Source: UBA922 sp964565405 (GTDB lineage Bacteria > Patescibacteriota > Patescibacteriia > Magasanikbacterales > UBA922). From it: a stretch of 64,000 nt of DNA. Location: contig CAZMEW010000003.1 of the NCBI GenBank assembly GCA_964565405.1, forward strand, positions 1-64,000, given 5' to 3'. Both the position numbers and the translations under genes were made by a program. Positions within the stretch are counted from its first letter, which is position 1; each line of letters starts with the position of its first letter. The notes beneath the pieces are model-generated. The model saw only the letters and a program-made list of their open reading frames with translations. It was not told where the DNA came from and searched no databases. Positions 7,008 to 17,589 of the stretch are shown here, piece after piece.

Positions 7008-8444
7008 CTATGATAATGTTTCAAGTGCGTGACCCAGTTGTAGTACACGTGCCTCTTCAAGGCGAGGTCCAATAAGTTGTACCCCCACTGGTAAATTTTT
7101 TGAGGTCATTCCACCATTCACACTGAGCGCAGGTAGTCCCGCGACTGACGCTGGACTTACAAACACGTCAGCCAAATACATGGCCAGTACATCGCCTTTC
7201 TTTTCTCCAATACCAAATGCAGGAAATGGTGAGGTGGGTGTAAGTAGCGCATCAACCACGGCAAAAGTTGTTTCAAAATCTTGAATAATTTTCGTTCTAA
7301 CTTTCTGAGCTTTCCGATAATAGGCATCATAGTACCCGCTTGAAAGCGCATAGGTACCAATCATAATGCGTCGTTTTACTTCTTCGGGAAAACCTAGTGC
7401 ACGAGAGCGGGCATAGGTCTCAAATAGTTTTGGATCTTCGACCTGTACACCATATCGTATTCCATCGAGACGTCCCAGATTCGAACTATCCTCTGAAGGA
7501 ACAATAATATAATAAACTGGAATCGCATACTTGGTGTAAGGCAAACTAACTTCCACGATATCGCATCCAGCGTTTTCAAGTATGCGTATTTTTTTCTCAA
7601 CAATTGAGCGAACTTCGGGATCCATTCCTTCGAGCTCCATATATTCTTTTGGAACTCCAATCTTCATACCTTTCACTGGTGCATTCAGTAATGTGGAATA
7701 ATGAGGTACCGCATCATGCACAGTAGTCGCGTCTTTCGGATCCTGACCCGCCATGACTTCCATAAGATATGCGATATCTTCGACCGTGTGGGCGAGAGGC
7801 CCCACCGTATCAAGTGAGCTTGCCATAGGCATTATCCCATGGCGTGAGTTTCTGCCATAACTTGGACGAAGTCCCGCAATTCCACAGAGGCTTGCCGGCT
7901 GGCGAATCGATCCTCCCGTATCTTCACCAATAGAAAAAAGACATTGCCCATCAGCCACTGCCGCAGCAGAACCTCCTGATGAACCACCTGCAACTTTTGT
8001 TATGTCATGAGGATTCCGTACCGGTCCGTACATTGAGTTTTCGTTACTTGCTCCATGTCCGAATGCATCACAATTTTGTTTTCCAACTAATACTGCTCCT
8101 GCATCTATAATTTTTCTAATCACCGTTGCTTCGTATGGTGGAATATAGTTATCAAGAATGGTTGCAGAAGCAGTGGAACGCACGTCTTCAGTACAGATCG
8201 CATCCTTTACCCCAAATGGAATTCCAGTCAATGCTGTCATTTCACCATTTTTTATTTTCTTATCTGCAACTTTTGCCGCATTGCGTGCGTGATCATGTGC
8301 AATGGTAATAAATGCGTTAATTGTCTCATTACGCTCTTCAATCCTATTGAGACACGCTTCAGTTAATTCAGTTGCTGAAAATTCTTTTGCTCGCAACGCT
8401 TCATGTGCTTGACGTATGGTAAGTTTGTTTGGTTCGCTTGACAT
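7008..8444 (-). CDS. gatA: Asp-tRNA(Asn)/Glu-tRNA(Gln) amidotransferase subunit A
   Basis: A 478-residue amidase-signature protein. The Ser-cisSer-Lys triad is visible as K80 (GIPFGVKDAI), S155 (VAGGSSGGSAAA) and S179 (GEDTGGSIRQPAS). GatA releases ammonia from glutamine, which GatB uses to convert misacylated Glu-tRNA(Gln) or Asp-tRNA(Asn) to the cognate amidated form. It lies 5 nt downstream of gatC in one operon. gatB is not in this window. Length and motifs are those of a complete functional subunit, and there is no Shine-Dalgarno sequence at its start. Confidence 0.96.
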   Translation of the reverse strand: MSSEPNKLTIRQAHEALRAKEFSATELTEACLNRIEERNETINAFITIAHDHARNAAKVADKKIKNGEMTALTGIPFGVKDAICTEDVRSTASATILDNYIPPYEATVIRKIIDAGAVLVGKQNCDAFGHGASNENSMYGPVRNPHDITKVAGGSSGGSAAAVADGQCLFSIGEDTGGSIRQPASLCGIAGLRPSYGRNSRHGIMPMASSLDTVGPLAHTVEDIAYLMEVMAGQDPKDATTVHDAVPHYSTLLNAPVKGMKIGVPKEYMELEGMDPEVRSIVEKKIRILENAGCDIVEVSLPYTKYAIPVYYIIVPSEDSSNLGRLDGIRYGVQVEDPKLFETYARSRALGFPEEVKRRIMIGTYALSSGYYDAYYRKAQKVRTKIIQDFETTFAVVDALLTPTSPFPAFGIGEKKGDVLAMYLADVFVSPASVAGLPALSVNGGMTSKNLPVGVQLIGPRLEEARVLQLGHALETLS

Positions 8445-8449
8445 AGAAA

Positions 8450-8749
8450 TTACTGATCTTCAAACACTGCAGGTACTGATAACATATTCTTTTCTGATCT
8501 TGGGAACAGCGAAACAATCTTCCCTCGTTTTGCAGGATCTGCTTCGACTGACACATCTTCTCGCATGATATCTTCAAGCCCGGTCACCTGAGTTGTTTCA
8601 TTTACCCCCTCGGTATCAACTTCATTGAGCATATCAATATACGACAACACTACTGAGAGCTCCTCAGCATATCTTGTTTCTTCTGCTTGTGTGAGGGAAA
8701 GTCTAGCGAGCTTTGCTATCCCTTTGATATCTTCTCTTGTTAGCGACAT
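8450..8749 (-). CDS. gatC: Asp/Glu-tRNA amidotransferase subunit C
   Basis: A 99-residue protein. It begins MSLTREDIKGIAKLARLSLT, with the classic GatC helical N-terminus (LARLSL, then a FxxxLxxILxYIDML-type helix), and ends with the extended VTGLEDIMREDV tail that wraps around GatA. GatC stabilises the GatA-GatB complex. It is first in the operon. Just upstream on the minus strand TACACT can serve as a -10, placing the transcript start only about ten nucleotides from the ATG, so translation is nearly leaderless. Confidence 0.93.
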   Translation of the reverse strand: MSLTREDIKGIAKLARLSLTQAEETRYAEELSVVLSYIDMLNEVDTEGVNETTQVTGLEDIMREDVSVEADPAKRGKIVSLFPRSEKNMLSVPAVFEDQ

Positions 8750-8820
8750 ACGTGGTTTAGTGTATCAGATATTACACCACAAAAGCAATCTCGCACGATT
8801 TCTTCGTGTTTTCAAAACAC

Positions 8821-8849
8821 TTGACATACGCCCCACCATATAGTATCTT
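8821..8849 (+). promoter_or_regulatory. Promoter of structured RNA A
   Basis: Consensus TTGACA, exactly 17 nt, TATCTT. It faces away from gatC and has no open reading frame behind it before the next terminator. Confidence 0.75.
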
Positions 8850-8854
8850 ACTGT

Positions 8855-8966
8855 TCGTTCTGGTAAGGGCATAGGTTTTTTGAGCTTGAGGACCGCACCT
8901 CTGTTCGAAATCTTACCTTTACCAGAACACCCTCTTACTCTCCAGTCCCCTTTTTGGGGATTTTTT
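8855..8966 (+). ncRNA. Candidate structured small RNA A
   Basis: A transcript of about 112 nt predicted from the promoter at 8821-8849 to a terminator with stem TCCCC-TTTTT-GGGGA followed by TTTTTT. The 5' segment GTTCTGGTAAGG (8857-8868) pairs with CCTTTACCAGAAC (8916-8928), making a 12-bp closing stem with one bulged U. Inside is a small hairpin GAGG-ACCGCA-CCTC. No credible start codon or ribosome-binding site is present. It does not match the signatures I know for SRP RNA, tmRNA, RNase P or common riboswitches. A compact 6S-like regulator is conceivable but unproven. Confidence 0.6.
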
Positions 8967-8970
8967 AATA

Positions 8971-8999
8971 TTGACTTGTTACCTGAGTTTATTTACACT
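8971..8999 (+). promoter_or_regulatory. Promoter of structured RNA B
   Basis: TTGACT, exactly 17 nt, TACACT. It starts 5 nt after the T tract of the terminator of RNA A. Confidence 0.75.
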
Positions 9000-9005
9000 A
9001 GCCGC

Positions 9006-9122
9006 GGCTGGTCTGGATTTTCTTCAAACACACCCTCCCCTGAAAAGTGGTGCTTGATGCATTATTTCAGACCAGCCATTACCTATCCTACACAAAAGAC
9101 ATCTCATTGGATGTCTTTTATT
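9006..9122 (+). ncRNA. Candidate structured small RNA B
   Basis: About 117 nt. Ten perfect pairs close it: GGCTGGTCTG (9006-9015) with CAGACCAGCC (9068-9077). The terminator AAAAGACAT-loop-ATGTCTTTT (9094-9119) follows. The segment just inside the 5' arm, GATTTTCTTCAAAC, is closely similar to GATTTCCTTGCAAAC at the same place in RNA C, suggesting these two belong to one family. A CACC/GGTG inner helix is possible. No reading frame with a start signal is present. Confidence 0.6.
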
Positions 9123-9136
9123 ATTCACACGGATAA

Positions 9137-9164
9137 TTGACTTTTTTGTATTCCATGCTATAGT
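9137..9164 (+). promoter_or_regulatory. Promoter of structured RNA C
   Basis: TTGACT, 16-nt spacer, TATAGT with a TG one base upstream (extended -10). It follows the terminator of RNA B. Confidence 0.72.
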
Positions 9165-9169
9165 CGATC

Positions 9170-9296
9170 TGGTAATCGGCTAGATTTCCTTGCAAACAAA
9201 ACCTCGTGTCCAGACGTTCTGGCGCAGGGACGCATCCCGAGGAAGTCTAGCCGATCCTTCCTCTCCATACCCACCCTCATGATAGGGATTTTTTAT
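9170..9296 (+). ncRNA. Candidate structured small RNA C
   Basis: About 127 nt. Ten perfect pairs close it: ATCGGCTAGA (9175-9184) with TCTAGCCGAT (9246-9255). Within, CCTCG/CGAGG encloses two further hairpins, CCAGA-CGT-TCTGG and GGGA-CGCA-TCCC, so this is the most elaborately folded of the three. The terminator is weaker (CCCT-CATGAT-AGGG then TTTTTTAT) and reaches the 3' end of the convergent surface-protein gene. No known family was recognised. Confidence 0.6.
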
Positions 9297-12200
9297 TTTA
9301 AATTTTCCCCATCAATGTACACCTCAGTGGAATCTATTACAATGATTCGATCCTCTCTGAATTTGAGTTTTTTGAACGCCTCTTCATTCACAATCCACCG
9401 CTTGACTAATGCATTCGAATCAATAGGATCTATTTCTAGTCGGTATACCTTGGGTGAATTAGCATACTTCACAAGTGTAAGTGCAGGATGTACATCAGTT
9501 CGAGTGATTTCTGAACCACTTTCATACAATTCAAGCAATCGTGGATCTACATCTTCTATCCAATCAAAACGGTACCTAAGTTTTTTGAACACACTCTCAT
9601 TGGCAATCCAATATTTTTTATCGTTAATAATTAGGTAGACTTTTGGATCAAATGGAGTTTTGATAAGCGCTCCATAGGTTGGTCGATACAGCGGGCCATT
9701 ATACACAAACGAAATTGCATCCAAAGGAACCGTATTCAGTGTAACAACCGAAACCACGCTTATGGCATCCCACGTAGTAAAATAGGTAAAAAATGTTTCT
9801 GAATTTTTAAATGGTCTCTTACTGCAGTCGTTGGTGATATAAAAAACTGATGGGCTATTCGGTGATTTGTAAGCATGTTCTCGAATAAGTGGACATGTTT
9901 TTTTTGTATCATCATCAGATAGTAGTTGATTTTCAAGAACAATACTATCTGAAACGGTGAGTGTCTCACCCGAGGGAGATCGTAATTTTACGTATACGAT
10001 TTTCAGTCCATTTCCTGGATTCACAGTCCATTTCTTTTCCTTCACATATGGTTCAAAGGATACATTATTGAATGACGGATCATTCGATATAGCAATTTCT
10101 ATTACATTTGTAGCGGTGATATGAAGTACCACCTCGCTCTCTCTCGTGCTCGTAGCATCATGATTGATAGATAGTGCTTTTATGCCTTTTGGAAGTAATG
10201 GCGGATTTGCTAAGATCGGTGATACACCACCACCCGAAGATTCAGTAAGATACACAAGTGTAAAATCAGCGCCACTATCAGAAACGGAGTTCATGGTAAC
10301 CGTCGTATCATTTTTTCCATTACCATCAGTATCAATATCTTGACTTTGACCTGCAGCAAGAGAGACAGTCACTGGATCAGATTGTATAGTCAACGTAGCA
10401 ATACCTCCGACAATCGAATCCACGCTCACGGTATGCACCTGTGGGCGAGATCTAAATTGAAAATCGATATTTCCAATTTGTGGAGGCACTGACATGTTTA
10501 TTGTGTCGGCTACTTCATCTGTTGAAATCAGAGAAGACGTAGGCGTATATGAAGTAATTTCTGAAGTATCAAGTGCATTCTGCGCTCGAACTCGATATTG
10601 ATGTGATGAATTAGGCGCAAGACCAGTAACCAAATATCGAGTACTTGTAGTAGTTCCAACCACCTGACCGGTCACAGTATTAAAAATCTCGTACACCGTG
10701 CTCGTAATATTATTATTAGTATTCCAGGAAACCAACACTGCTTTTGGTCCTAGTGGTGTTGATACTACGTTCTTCGGTGTACGCGGAAAACTTGAAGCTC
10801 TATATATGTATACAGCTCCAGCCCCAGACGCAAGATCATCATCACCCGTTGCACTAATAGCTGCATACAACGTCTCATTATCTGGACCCAAAGCGAGTAT
10901 GAGCGAATCACCAAAACTATCACCCGGGTCCCCATCAAATGCATGTATTTTTGATTCCTGCACCCATACATCGTCTTCATTACGAAATACATACACCGCG
11001 CCTGCTGCAGAACCCATGTCATCATCTCCGTTTGCGCCGATAAGTGCGTACATCGTACTTCTACCATCAAATGCAAGTGAGATTTGTTGGCCAAAATTAT
11101 CACTACCATCACCATCGCTTGCAGTCAATTTATCCTGCTCAACCCAGGCATCATCGACGAGTTTGAATACATACACAGCGCCTGCTGCAGAACCCCTATC
11201 ATCATCTCCATCTGCGCCGATAAGTGCGTACAGAGTATTATTATTTCCTACTGTAGCCCCCACTGAAATACCAAAACTATCACTAGCCGCACCATCGCTT
11301 GCAGTCAATTTATCCTGCTCAACCCAGGCATCATCGACGAGTTTNNNNNNNNNNNNNNNNNNNNNNNNNNNNNNNNNNNNNNNNNNNNNNNNNNNNNNNN
11401 NNNNNNNNNNNNNNNNNNNNNNNNNNNNNNNNNNNNNNNNNNNNCGACGAGTTTGAATACATACACAGCGCCTGCTGCAGAACCCCTATCATCATCTCCG
11501 TCCATACCAATCAGCGCATAGCTATTTCCAATCCCATCAGATGCTATCGATACTGCCTCCCCGAACGAATCATCTGCACTCACCGCATCTATAGCACGAA
11601 GTGGACTACCAGCTTGCTCTAACCAAGTTTCGTCAAAATCAAATGCAAATACTGCTCCAACACTACTCGTCGTTCCTGCTGATCCATCATTCGCAACCGA
11701 TCCTACCATAATCTGACTACCAAACATGCCCACTGAGTACCCAAACGCATCACTCCCTGGTGAAGCATCGCCCCCAGTTATTTTTTGTTGAAATAAAAAA
11801 TCAGTTAATTTATACGTATTTCCTGTGATCACAGATGAGTAAGAACTTTCGTTATCATAATCATCAAAGGCCTGTACTTGAAAATAATACGTGGTACTTG
11901 GAGTCAAACCTGTAAACGTGTAATTTGTAGAAGTTACTATGATGAGCGAACTCGTCGCTGTTGAAGATACAATATAACCTGTCGCACCCGTAATTGTGTC
12001 CCATGAAAATCCGATTGTCGATGTTGAAAAAATATCAAATGAATTTCCAAGCGTAGGTGCTGATAAATTCGTAGTAACAGAAGAGGTGACACTTGAGTAC
12101 CCACTATCTTGATCGAACTGGTCGACAGCTTTTATCTGAAAATAATACGTCGTATTTGGGATTAGATCACTAAACACCACTGACACACTACTCGTGATAA

Positions 12201-14715
12201 TCACCGTAGATGTCGCCGTAGAACTCACGGTATAGAGAATACCATGTCCACTGACTGCACCCCAGTCCATAGTAAGAGAGTTGCTCTGACGAGAAAAGGA
12301 TGTTACTGATGGTACCACAGGCACATCGGGCAATTCTTCCAAATCAAATTGCATCACACGATTATTTCCTCGATCTGCAACATGCAGAATACCACGTACA
12401 CTGTCATATGCCATTCCACACGGAGAATTCAGTTTCCCCTGTCCCAGTGGCAGGGCCCCTGCTGCAGTAAAGGTACTTTGACCCAATACAAATGTGGCTG
12501 CTTCTCCATTTACGACAGTTTCAATGTCATATGTCGTCACCCGATGATTGCTTGTTTGAGACACAAATAATCGATTGTTTGATTGATCTACAAGTAGCCC
12601 AGTAGGGCTATACATACCCGTCTGACTAGTTAGCCCTGAACCGTTTATAAAAGAAGTTTGACCGAGTACCGCTATAGCAGCCTCTCCATCAGACACACTG
12701 GACACATCATACACTGTTACCCGATGATTTCCTGATTGGGATACGAATAGCTGTGTAGTGGTCGGCGTATAATAAATACCGAGCCCAGTCGGTGTATTCA
12801 TCCCCTCTTGTGTTGTATTTGTAAACGAAGTGGTAAAAAGACTTTGACCGAGTACGTGTACTGCGTTTTCTCCATTGGTAATACTCGCCACATCATATAC
12901 GGTTACCCGATGATTATCTGATTGTGCTACATACAAATAATTCGTATTTGGATCAAAAGCAAGCGCGACTGGATTATCCATCCCTCCCTGTGTCGTTGCC
13001 TGACCTGCAACAGTGAAACTTGTCTGTCCGAGGACGTAGAGCGCACTTTTTCCATTACTGATAGTAGTTGTCGAAAAATCATATACCAGTACACGATTGT
13101 TTCCGCTATCAGCCACAAAGAGTCGATTGGTGCTGGTGACATATAGTACTGCTCGAGGCAAAATCATACCGACCTGGGATACGCTGCCTTGCCTTCGCAT
13201 GAAGTCTGTTTGACCGAGTACATAATCTGCTTCATAATCGAGCAATTCATTATTAGAATCAAGCTCAAAAACCAATACACGATTATTATTGTTATCAGCT
13301 ACAAACAGACGATGTCCAACATCATCAAGACTTACGTCATATGGATTATCAAAACCATACTTGTTCGGACCATTATTTGCAGCTCCTTTAACATACACAG
13401 GAGATCCCTCATCAGTTAATTGCCCGATCACATCAACAGCATTTGCACCGTTTGAAATGGTGGAAGTCGCAGCATTAAAAACTAATATACGATTATTGTT
13501 GTAATCACCAACAAATAATCGATCACTATCCTCATGATACACAACACCGAACCCAGCTGTTAAACCTGATTGACTCGTGGACGCAGAACTACCCGTATAC
13601 GTACTCTGACCAAGTACGTATATCGCCCCCTCACCATTTGTTGTTGTTGTCATATCATACACTGTTACTCTATTCGCATTATTGTATTGAGATACGAACA
13701 GTCGATTGCTCACACGATCATACGCCAACCCGTACGGTACACTCATCCCTGTCTGTGTCACTGCAGGACTCGAACCCGTAAAGGTGGTCTGGCCGAGCAC
13801 ATAGAGCGCGTTTTTTCCATTACTGATAGTAGTTGTCGAAAAATCATAAACCGTGACGCGATTGTTTCCTGATTGTGCGACATAGAGTCTGCTTGTCGAG
13901 GTGACATACACTACATCCCGAGGAGCACTCATCCCTACCTGAGTGTTTGCAGGACTCGAACCCGTAAAGGTGGTCTGGCCGAGCACATAGAGCGCGTTTT
14001 TTCCATTACTGATAGTAGTTGTCGAAAAATCATAAACCGTGACGCGATTGTTTCCTGATTGTGCGACATAGAGTCTGCTATTCTCCTGATCATAGGATAA
14101 TCCTGTTGGGGTGTTCATCCCCGCTTGAGTATTTGCTGAGCCTCCACCCGTAAACGTAGTCTGACCAAGGACATATGCTGCATCCATACCATTACTGATT
14201 GTAGTCGTCGAAAAATCATAGACCGTCACACGATGATTTCCACTCTGAGCTACAAACAGACGATCGGTTATCGTGTCATACTCCACACTTGCCGGCGCAT
14301 ACATACCCGAACGCGTATTTGCCGAACTATCCCCAGTAAAATCCGACTGCCCGAGTACATAATCTGCTTCATAATCGAGCAATTCATTATTAGAATCAAG
14401 CTCAAAAACCAATACACGATTATTGTTGTAATCAGCAGCGAATAATCGATGATTTTTATCATCGATGGTTATATCCGCCGCTCCATAGAATCCTACATTT
14501 CCCGGGCCATTATTTACTCCATCACGAGTAAAGATGGGTTGTAGATTTCCCAGACCATCGTCCTCGACCTGCCCCAGTGTAGAAGTAGCATTCATTCCAT
14601 TGTATATTCCTGAAACATCGCGCACGTTCAAAAACCAAAAAGACAAACAGACTAAAGCGGTTGCGTATATAATGTACTCCTTATGACGATTAATTATGTG
14701 GTTAAACCAATACAT
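9293..14715 (-). CDS. Giant NHL / FN3 / FG-GAP-like surface protein (interrupted by assembly gap)
   Basis: At least about 1770 residues, read on both sides of a 100-N gap that prevents joining the frames. The start is the ATG giving MYWFNHIINRHKEY; the longer reading uses TTG. A signal-anchor helix precedes about fifteen NHL-type beta-propeller repeats (units such as RLFVAQSGNHRVTVYDFSTT and AVYVLGQTTFT). Two fibronectin III domains follow (NTTYYFQIKAVDQFD, STTYYFQVQAFDDYD). Next are FG-GAP-like repeats of about 60 residues (DKLTASDGDGSDNFG ... AAGAVYVFK) around the gap, another FN3, and a C-terminal repeat with GALIKTPFDPKVYLI and KKYWIANESVF motifs common in CPR surface proteins. It is likely secreted and displayed, but binding partners are unknown. 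Confidence 0.8.
11345..11444. other. Assembly gap (100 N) inside surface-protein repeats
   Basis: Exactly 100 N. Both flanks carry near-identical copies of the roughly 180-bp FG-GAP-like repeat, including CGACGAGTTT directly on either side, so the gap is best explained by repeat collapse. The true length is unknown. Confidence 0.97.
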
Positions 14716-14753
14716 CCCCGTTATATAAATATACAATTAGTATAGCATTTTTT

Positions 14754-16778
14754 TCAGGTGCTAAAAAGACGTATAAACATATCCTCATCAATTACAGTAA
14801 TATTCAGTGTACGCGCCTTCGCAAGCTTACTTCCTGCTTCACTACCAGCCACCACATAATCAGTATTTTTGCTGACTGAACCCGCGACATGACCACCTGC
14901 TTCTCTAATCATGGCCGTTGCTTCATCACGAGAGAGGGTGGGAAGCGTACCGGTTAATACAAATGTCTTTCCTGCTAGAGTGCCGGTTTTTTTGCTCGTA
15001 TTTGTCGGATAGATAATCTGTACCCCTCGTTTCACGAGCTCCTCTATATGTTTTACTTCGCGACTATCACCAAAAAATTCAGCGATAGATTCGGCTACCC
15101 GTGGACCAATATCTTCTACAGCCTCCAATTCTTCTCTCGAAGCCTCCATCAATTTCTCAAGTGATGAAAATTTTTCTGACAGTCGAATCGCGGTCTCTTC
15201 ACCCACATGTCGAATTCCAAGTGCAATAATAAATCGCTCGAATGGAACATGCTGTGCTTTTTTTATTGCCGCAATCAGATTTTCTGCTGATTTTTCTCCA
15301 AATTTTTCGAGATTTTCAAGTTCATCTTTTTCAAGCGTAAAAATATCAGCTGCTTCAGCAACCAATTTTTCATCCATTAATTTCTCAACAATTTTTTCAC
15401 CTAATCCTTCAATATCAAATGCATGTTTTCCTGCAAAATGGATAATTCGCTCTTTTTCTTGTGCAAAACACCGTTTGTTGGAACAAAATAATGCTGCAGA
15501 AATACTTTGTTTTTTATCAACAACATCTCTTCGTTCGACCAGTGAACCGCAGATCGGGCATTTCTTGGGGATAGAGACTTTTTTCTCATTTCCAGTTCTA
15601 AGTTTATCCAACACTCGAATTACTTTTGGGATAATATCCCCTGCTTTTTCTACAACCACCCGATCCCCGATTTTTACACCCAACCGCTCGATTTCCTCAA
15701 AATTGTGAAGCGTCGCGTGAGTTACCGTGGTGCCTGCAAGTTGTACAGGCTCCATCAATGCAACCGGCGTAATCGCTCCAGTTCTCCCCACCTGAACATA
15801 TATATCTTTAATTCGTGTAGTTCCTTGCTCCGCAGCAAATTTTAGAGCAATTGCCCAGCGAGGAGCTTTGCCTGTATACCCCAATGCATCCTGATATTTT
15901 TTTTCATTTACCTTTACTACGATTCCATCAATCCAGAATGGCACATCCTTTTTCTTTTCCTGCCAATGTTTCCAGAATGTAATGATCGCATCGAGTGTGT
16001 CTACTTTTTTCCAATGTATATCTGTAGTGAAGCCCAGTTGTTGAAGTTCTCGTAATTCTCCTTCTTGCGTATCTGGAGCATCACCCTGCGAAATATCATA
16101 TGCCGTAAATGATAACTTGCGTTTTTCAACGATACTTGAATCAAGCTGGCGAATGGTGCCTGCCGTCGCGTTTCGTGGATTTGCAAACAACGGCTCTCCA
16201 GCTATCGCTCGTTCATTATTTAATCTTTCAAATTGTTTGGTATCCATCCACACTTCACCTTCAACAACCAGATCAACTGCCTTTTTTAATCGGAGCGGCA
16301 CCGTATGAATTGTTTTGATATTCTGTGTGACATCTTCACCCACCACTCCATTTCCTCTCGTTGCCGCGGTTTTCAATAATCCTTTTTCATATGTTAATAC
16401 CATATGAAGACCGTCGATTTTGAGCTCACCTACGTATGAAAAATCCTGGGCCTCCCCGCCTAATTCTTTGGTGAGCATTTTTTCAATACGCAGTTGCCAC
16501 TCTCTCATATCTTCTTCATCGAACGCATCATTGAATGACCATTGTGTTACTTTGTGTGTTATTTTTTCAAACTTATCTAGAACAACCCCTGCAACACGCT
16601 GAGTTGGTGAATCCGAAGTTACCAGCTCAGGATGTTCTTTTTCAATTTGTTTTAACTCTCGCATCAATGGGTCGTACATGGCATCCGTAACTTCAGGATC
16701 ATTAAGTACATGATACTTATAGCGGAGTTCATCGATTTGTTCCCGTAATTGTTTTACTCGTTTTTCAATATTACTCAT
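14754..16778 (-). CDS. ligA: NAD-dependent DNA ligase
   Basis: A 674-residue full-length LigA. An N-terminal Ia domain is followed by the adenylation domain with the nucleophile K120 in GELKIDG. An OB fold follows, then a four-cysteine zinc finger (CPIC and CSNKRC), helix-hairpin-helix repeats (FGEKSAENLIAAI, DIGPRVAESIAEFF) and a C-terminal BRCT domain (about 598-674, LAGKTFVLTGTLPTLSRDEA). It seals nicks in replication and repair using NAD+. The start overlaps the pilD stop by 4 nt, so ligase is coupled to a pilus-processing gene. Confidence 0.97.
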   Translation of the reverse strand: MSNIEKRVKQLREQIDELRYKYHVLNDPEVTDAMYDPLMRELKQIEKEHPELVTSDSPTQRVAGVVLDKFEKITHKVTQWSFNDAFDEEDMREWQLRIEKMLTKELGGEAQDFSYVGELKIDGLHMVLTYEKGLLKTAATRGNGVVGEDVTQNIKTIHTVPLRLKKAVDLVVEGEVWMDTKQFERLNNERAIAGEPLFANPRNATAGTIRQLDSSIVEKRKLSFTAYDISQGDAPDTQEGELRELQQLGFTTDIHWKKVDTLDAIITFWKHWQEKKKDVPFWIDGIVVKVNEKKYQDALGYTGKAPRWAIALKFAAEQGTTRIKDIYVQVGRTGAITPVALMEPVQLAGTTVTHATLHNFEEIERLGVKIGDRVVVEKAGDIIPKVIRVLDKLRTGNEKKVSIPKKCPICGSLVERRDVVDKKQSISAALFCSNKRCFAQEKERIIHFAGKHAFDIEGLGEKIVEKLMDEKLVAEAADIFTLEKDELENLEKFGEKSAENLIAAIKKAQHVPFERFIIALGIRHVGEETAIRLSEKFSSLEKLMEASREELEAVEDIGPRVAESIAEFFGDSREVKHIEELVKRGVQIIYPTNTSKKTGTLAGKTFVLTGTLPTLSRDEATAMIREAGGHVAGSVSKNTDYVVAGSEAGSKLAKARTLNITVIDEDMFIRLFST

Positions 16779-17557
16779 ATCCCTATTACTTCTCTATGAA
16801 ACCACATAAGTATCGCGCTACCCCATAATACAGCGCTCACAGTCCCAATCATCAAAAACGTACCAAACGCGATTTGATCTTTCTTATTTTTTTTCTTCAA
16901 AGCAAGCAGCGCAACCGCGTATGACGCACCCACTGCATATGCAATTCCCAAAGCTAGAAGTGTCGGGCCAAAACCAAGAGATACGCCCATAAAAAAACCG
17001 ATCATAATATCTCCACCACCAATCCACCTACCCTTCGAAACTACATATTGAGCTATGAACCACCCCATACCAAGCGCTATTCCGCATACTATTGTTTTCC
17101 ACTCAAAAGGAGTATAGATAAGATTTATCATTCCGATGATGACCGCGGCACCAATGGTAACTTGTGGGTGAACTTCCATATACATCGCATCGTACGCAAA
17201 TATGAATACTGCCGCGGTAATAATAATCCAATCTCGCAGGATACTCACGTTTGGAAACATCGGATATTCCCGATACTTATATGCCACAAGAACAAATAGC
17301 ACGGCGGTACATAATTCGATTAGAAAATACCTCAATGGAATTTTGGTGTTACATAACTTACATCTTCCTTTTAAAAACAAAAAACTCAAGAGTGGTATGA
17401 GTTCGATTCCGCTCAATTTCTTTTCACATGTTACACACTTTGAACCACCAAACACGATCGATGTGCCATGGTATAGACGGTGTACCAGAAGTGTTATAAA
17501 ACTTCCAATACACCCCCCCAAGACAGCCGACCATATGTACCAAATCCAGTTCTCCAT
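16775..17557 (-). CDS. pilD: Prepilin peptidase (type IV leader peptidase)
   Basis: A 260-residue polytopic membrane protein of peptidase family A24. Four cysteines (C41, C44, C66, C69) form the usual N-terminal zinc site. The two catalytic aspartates are visible as D123 in FAYDAMYME and D183 in GGGD. PilD cleaves the positively charged leader of type IV prepilins before the FTLIE phenylalanine and N-methylates the new end; the substrate is probably the pilin encoded next door at 17643-18080. Eight or so hydrophobic segments fit the family. It is cotranscribed with ligA. Confidence 0.93.
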   Translation of the reverse strand: MENWIWYIWSAVLGGCIGSFITLLVHRLYHGTSIVFGGSKCVTCEKKLSGIELIPLLSFLFLKGRCKLCNTKIPLRYFLIELCTAVLFVLVAYKYREYPMFPNVSILRDWIIITAAVFIFAYDAMYMEVHPQVTIGAAVIIGMINLIYTPFEWKTIVCGIALGMGWFIAQYVVSKGRWIGGGDIMIGFFMGVSLGFGPTLLALGIAYAVGASYAVALLALKKKNKKDQIAFGTFLMIGTVSAVLWGSAILMWFHREVIGI

Positions 17558-17589
17558 AGTGATAAAAAGTATATCATAGGGGTATATAA

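Noticed and set aside
10698..11456. Plus-strand frame of about 250 codons rich in Ser/Pro/Ala
   Set aside because: Antisense shadow of the repetitive surface-protein gene; no start signals, and it runs into the N gap.
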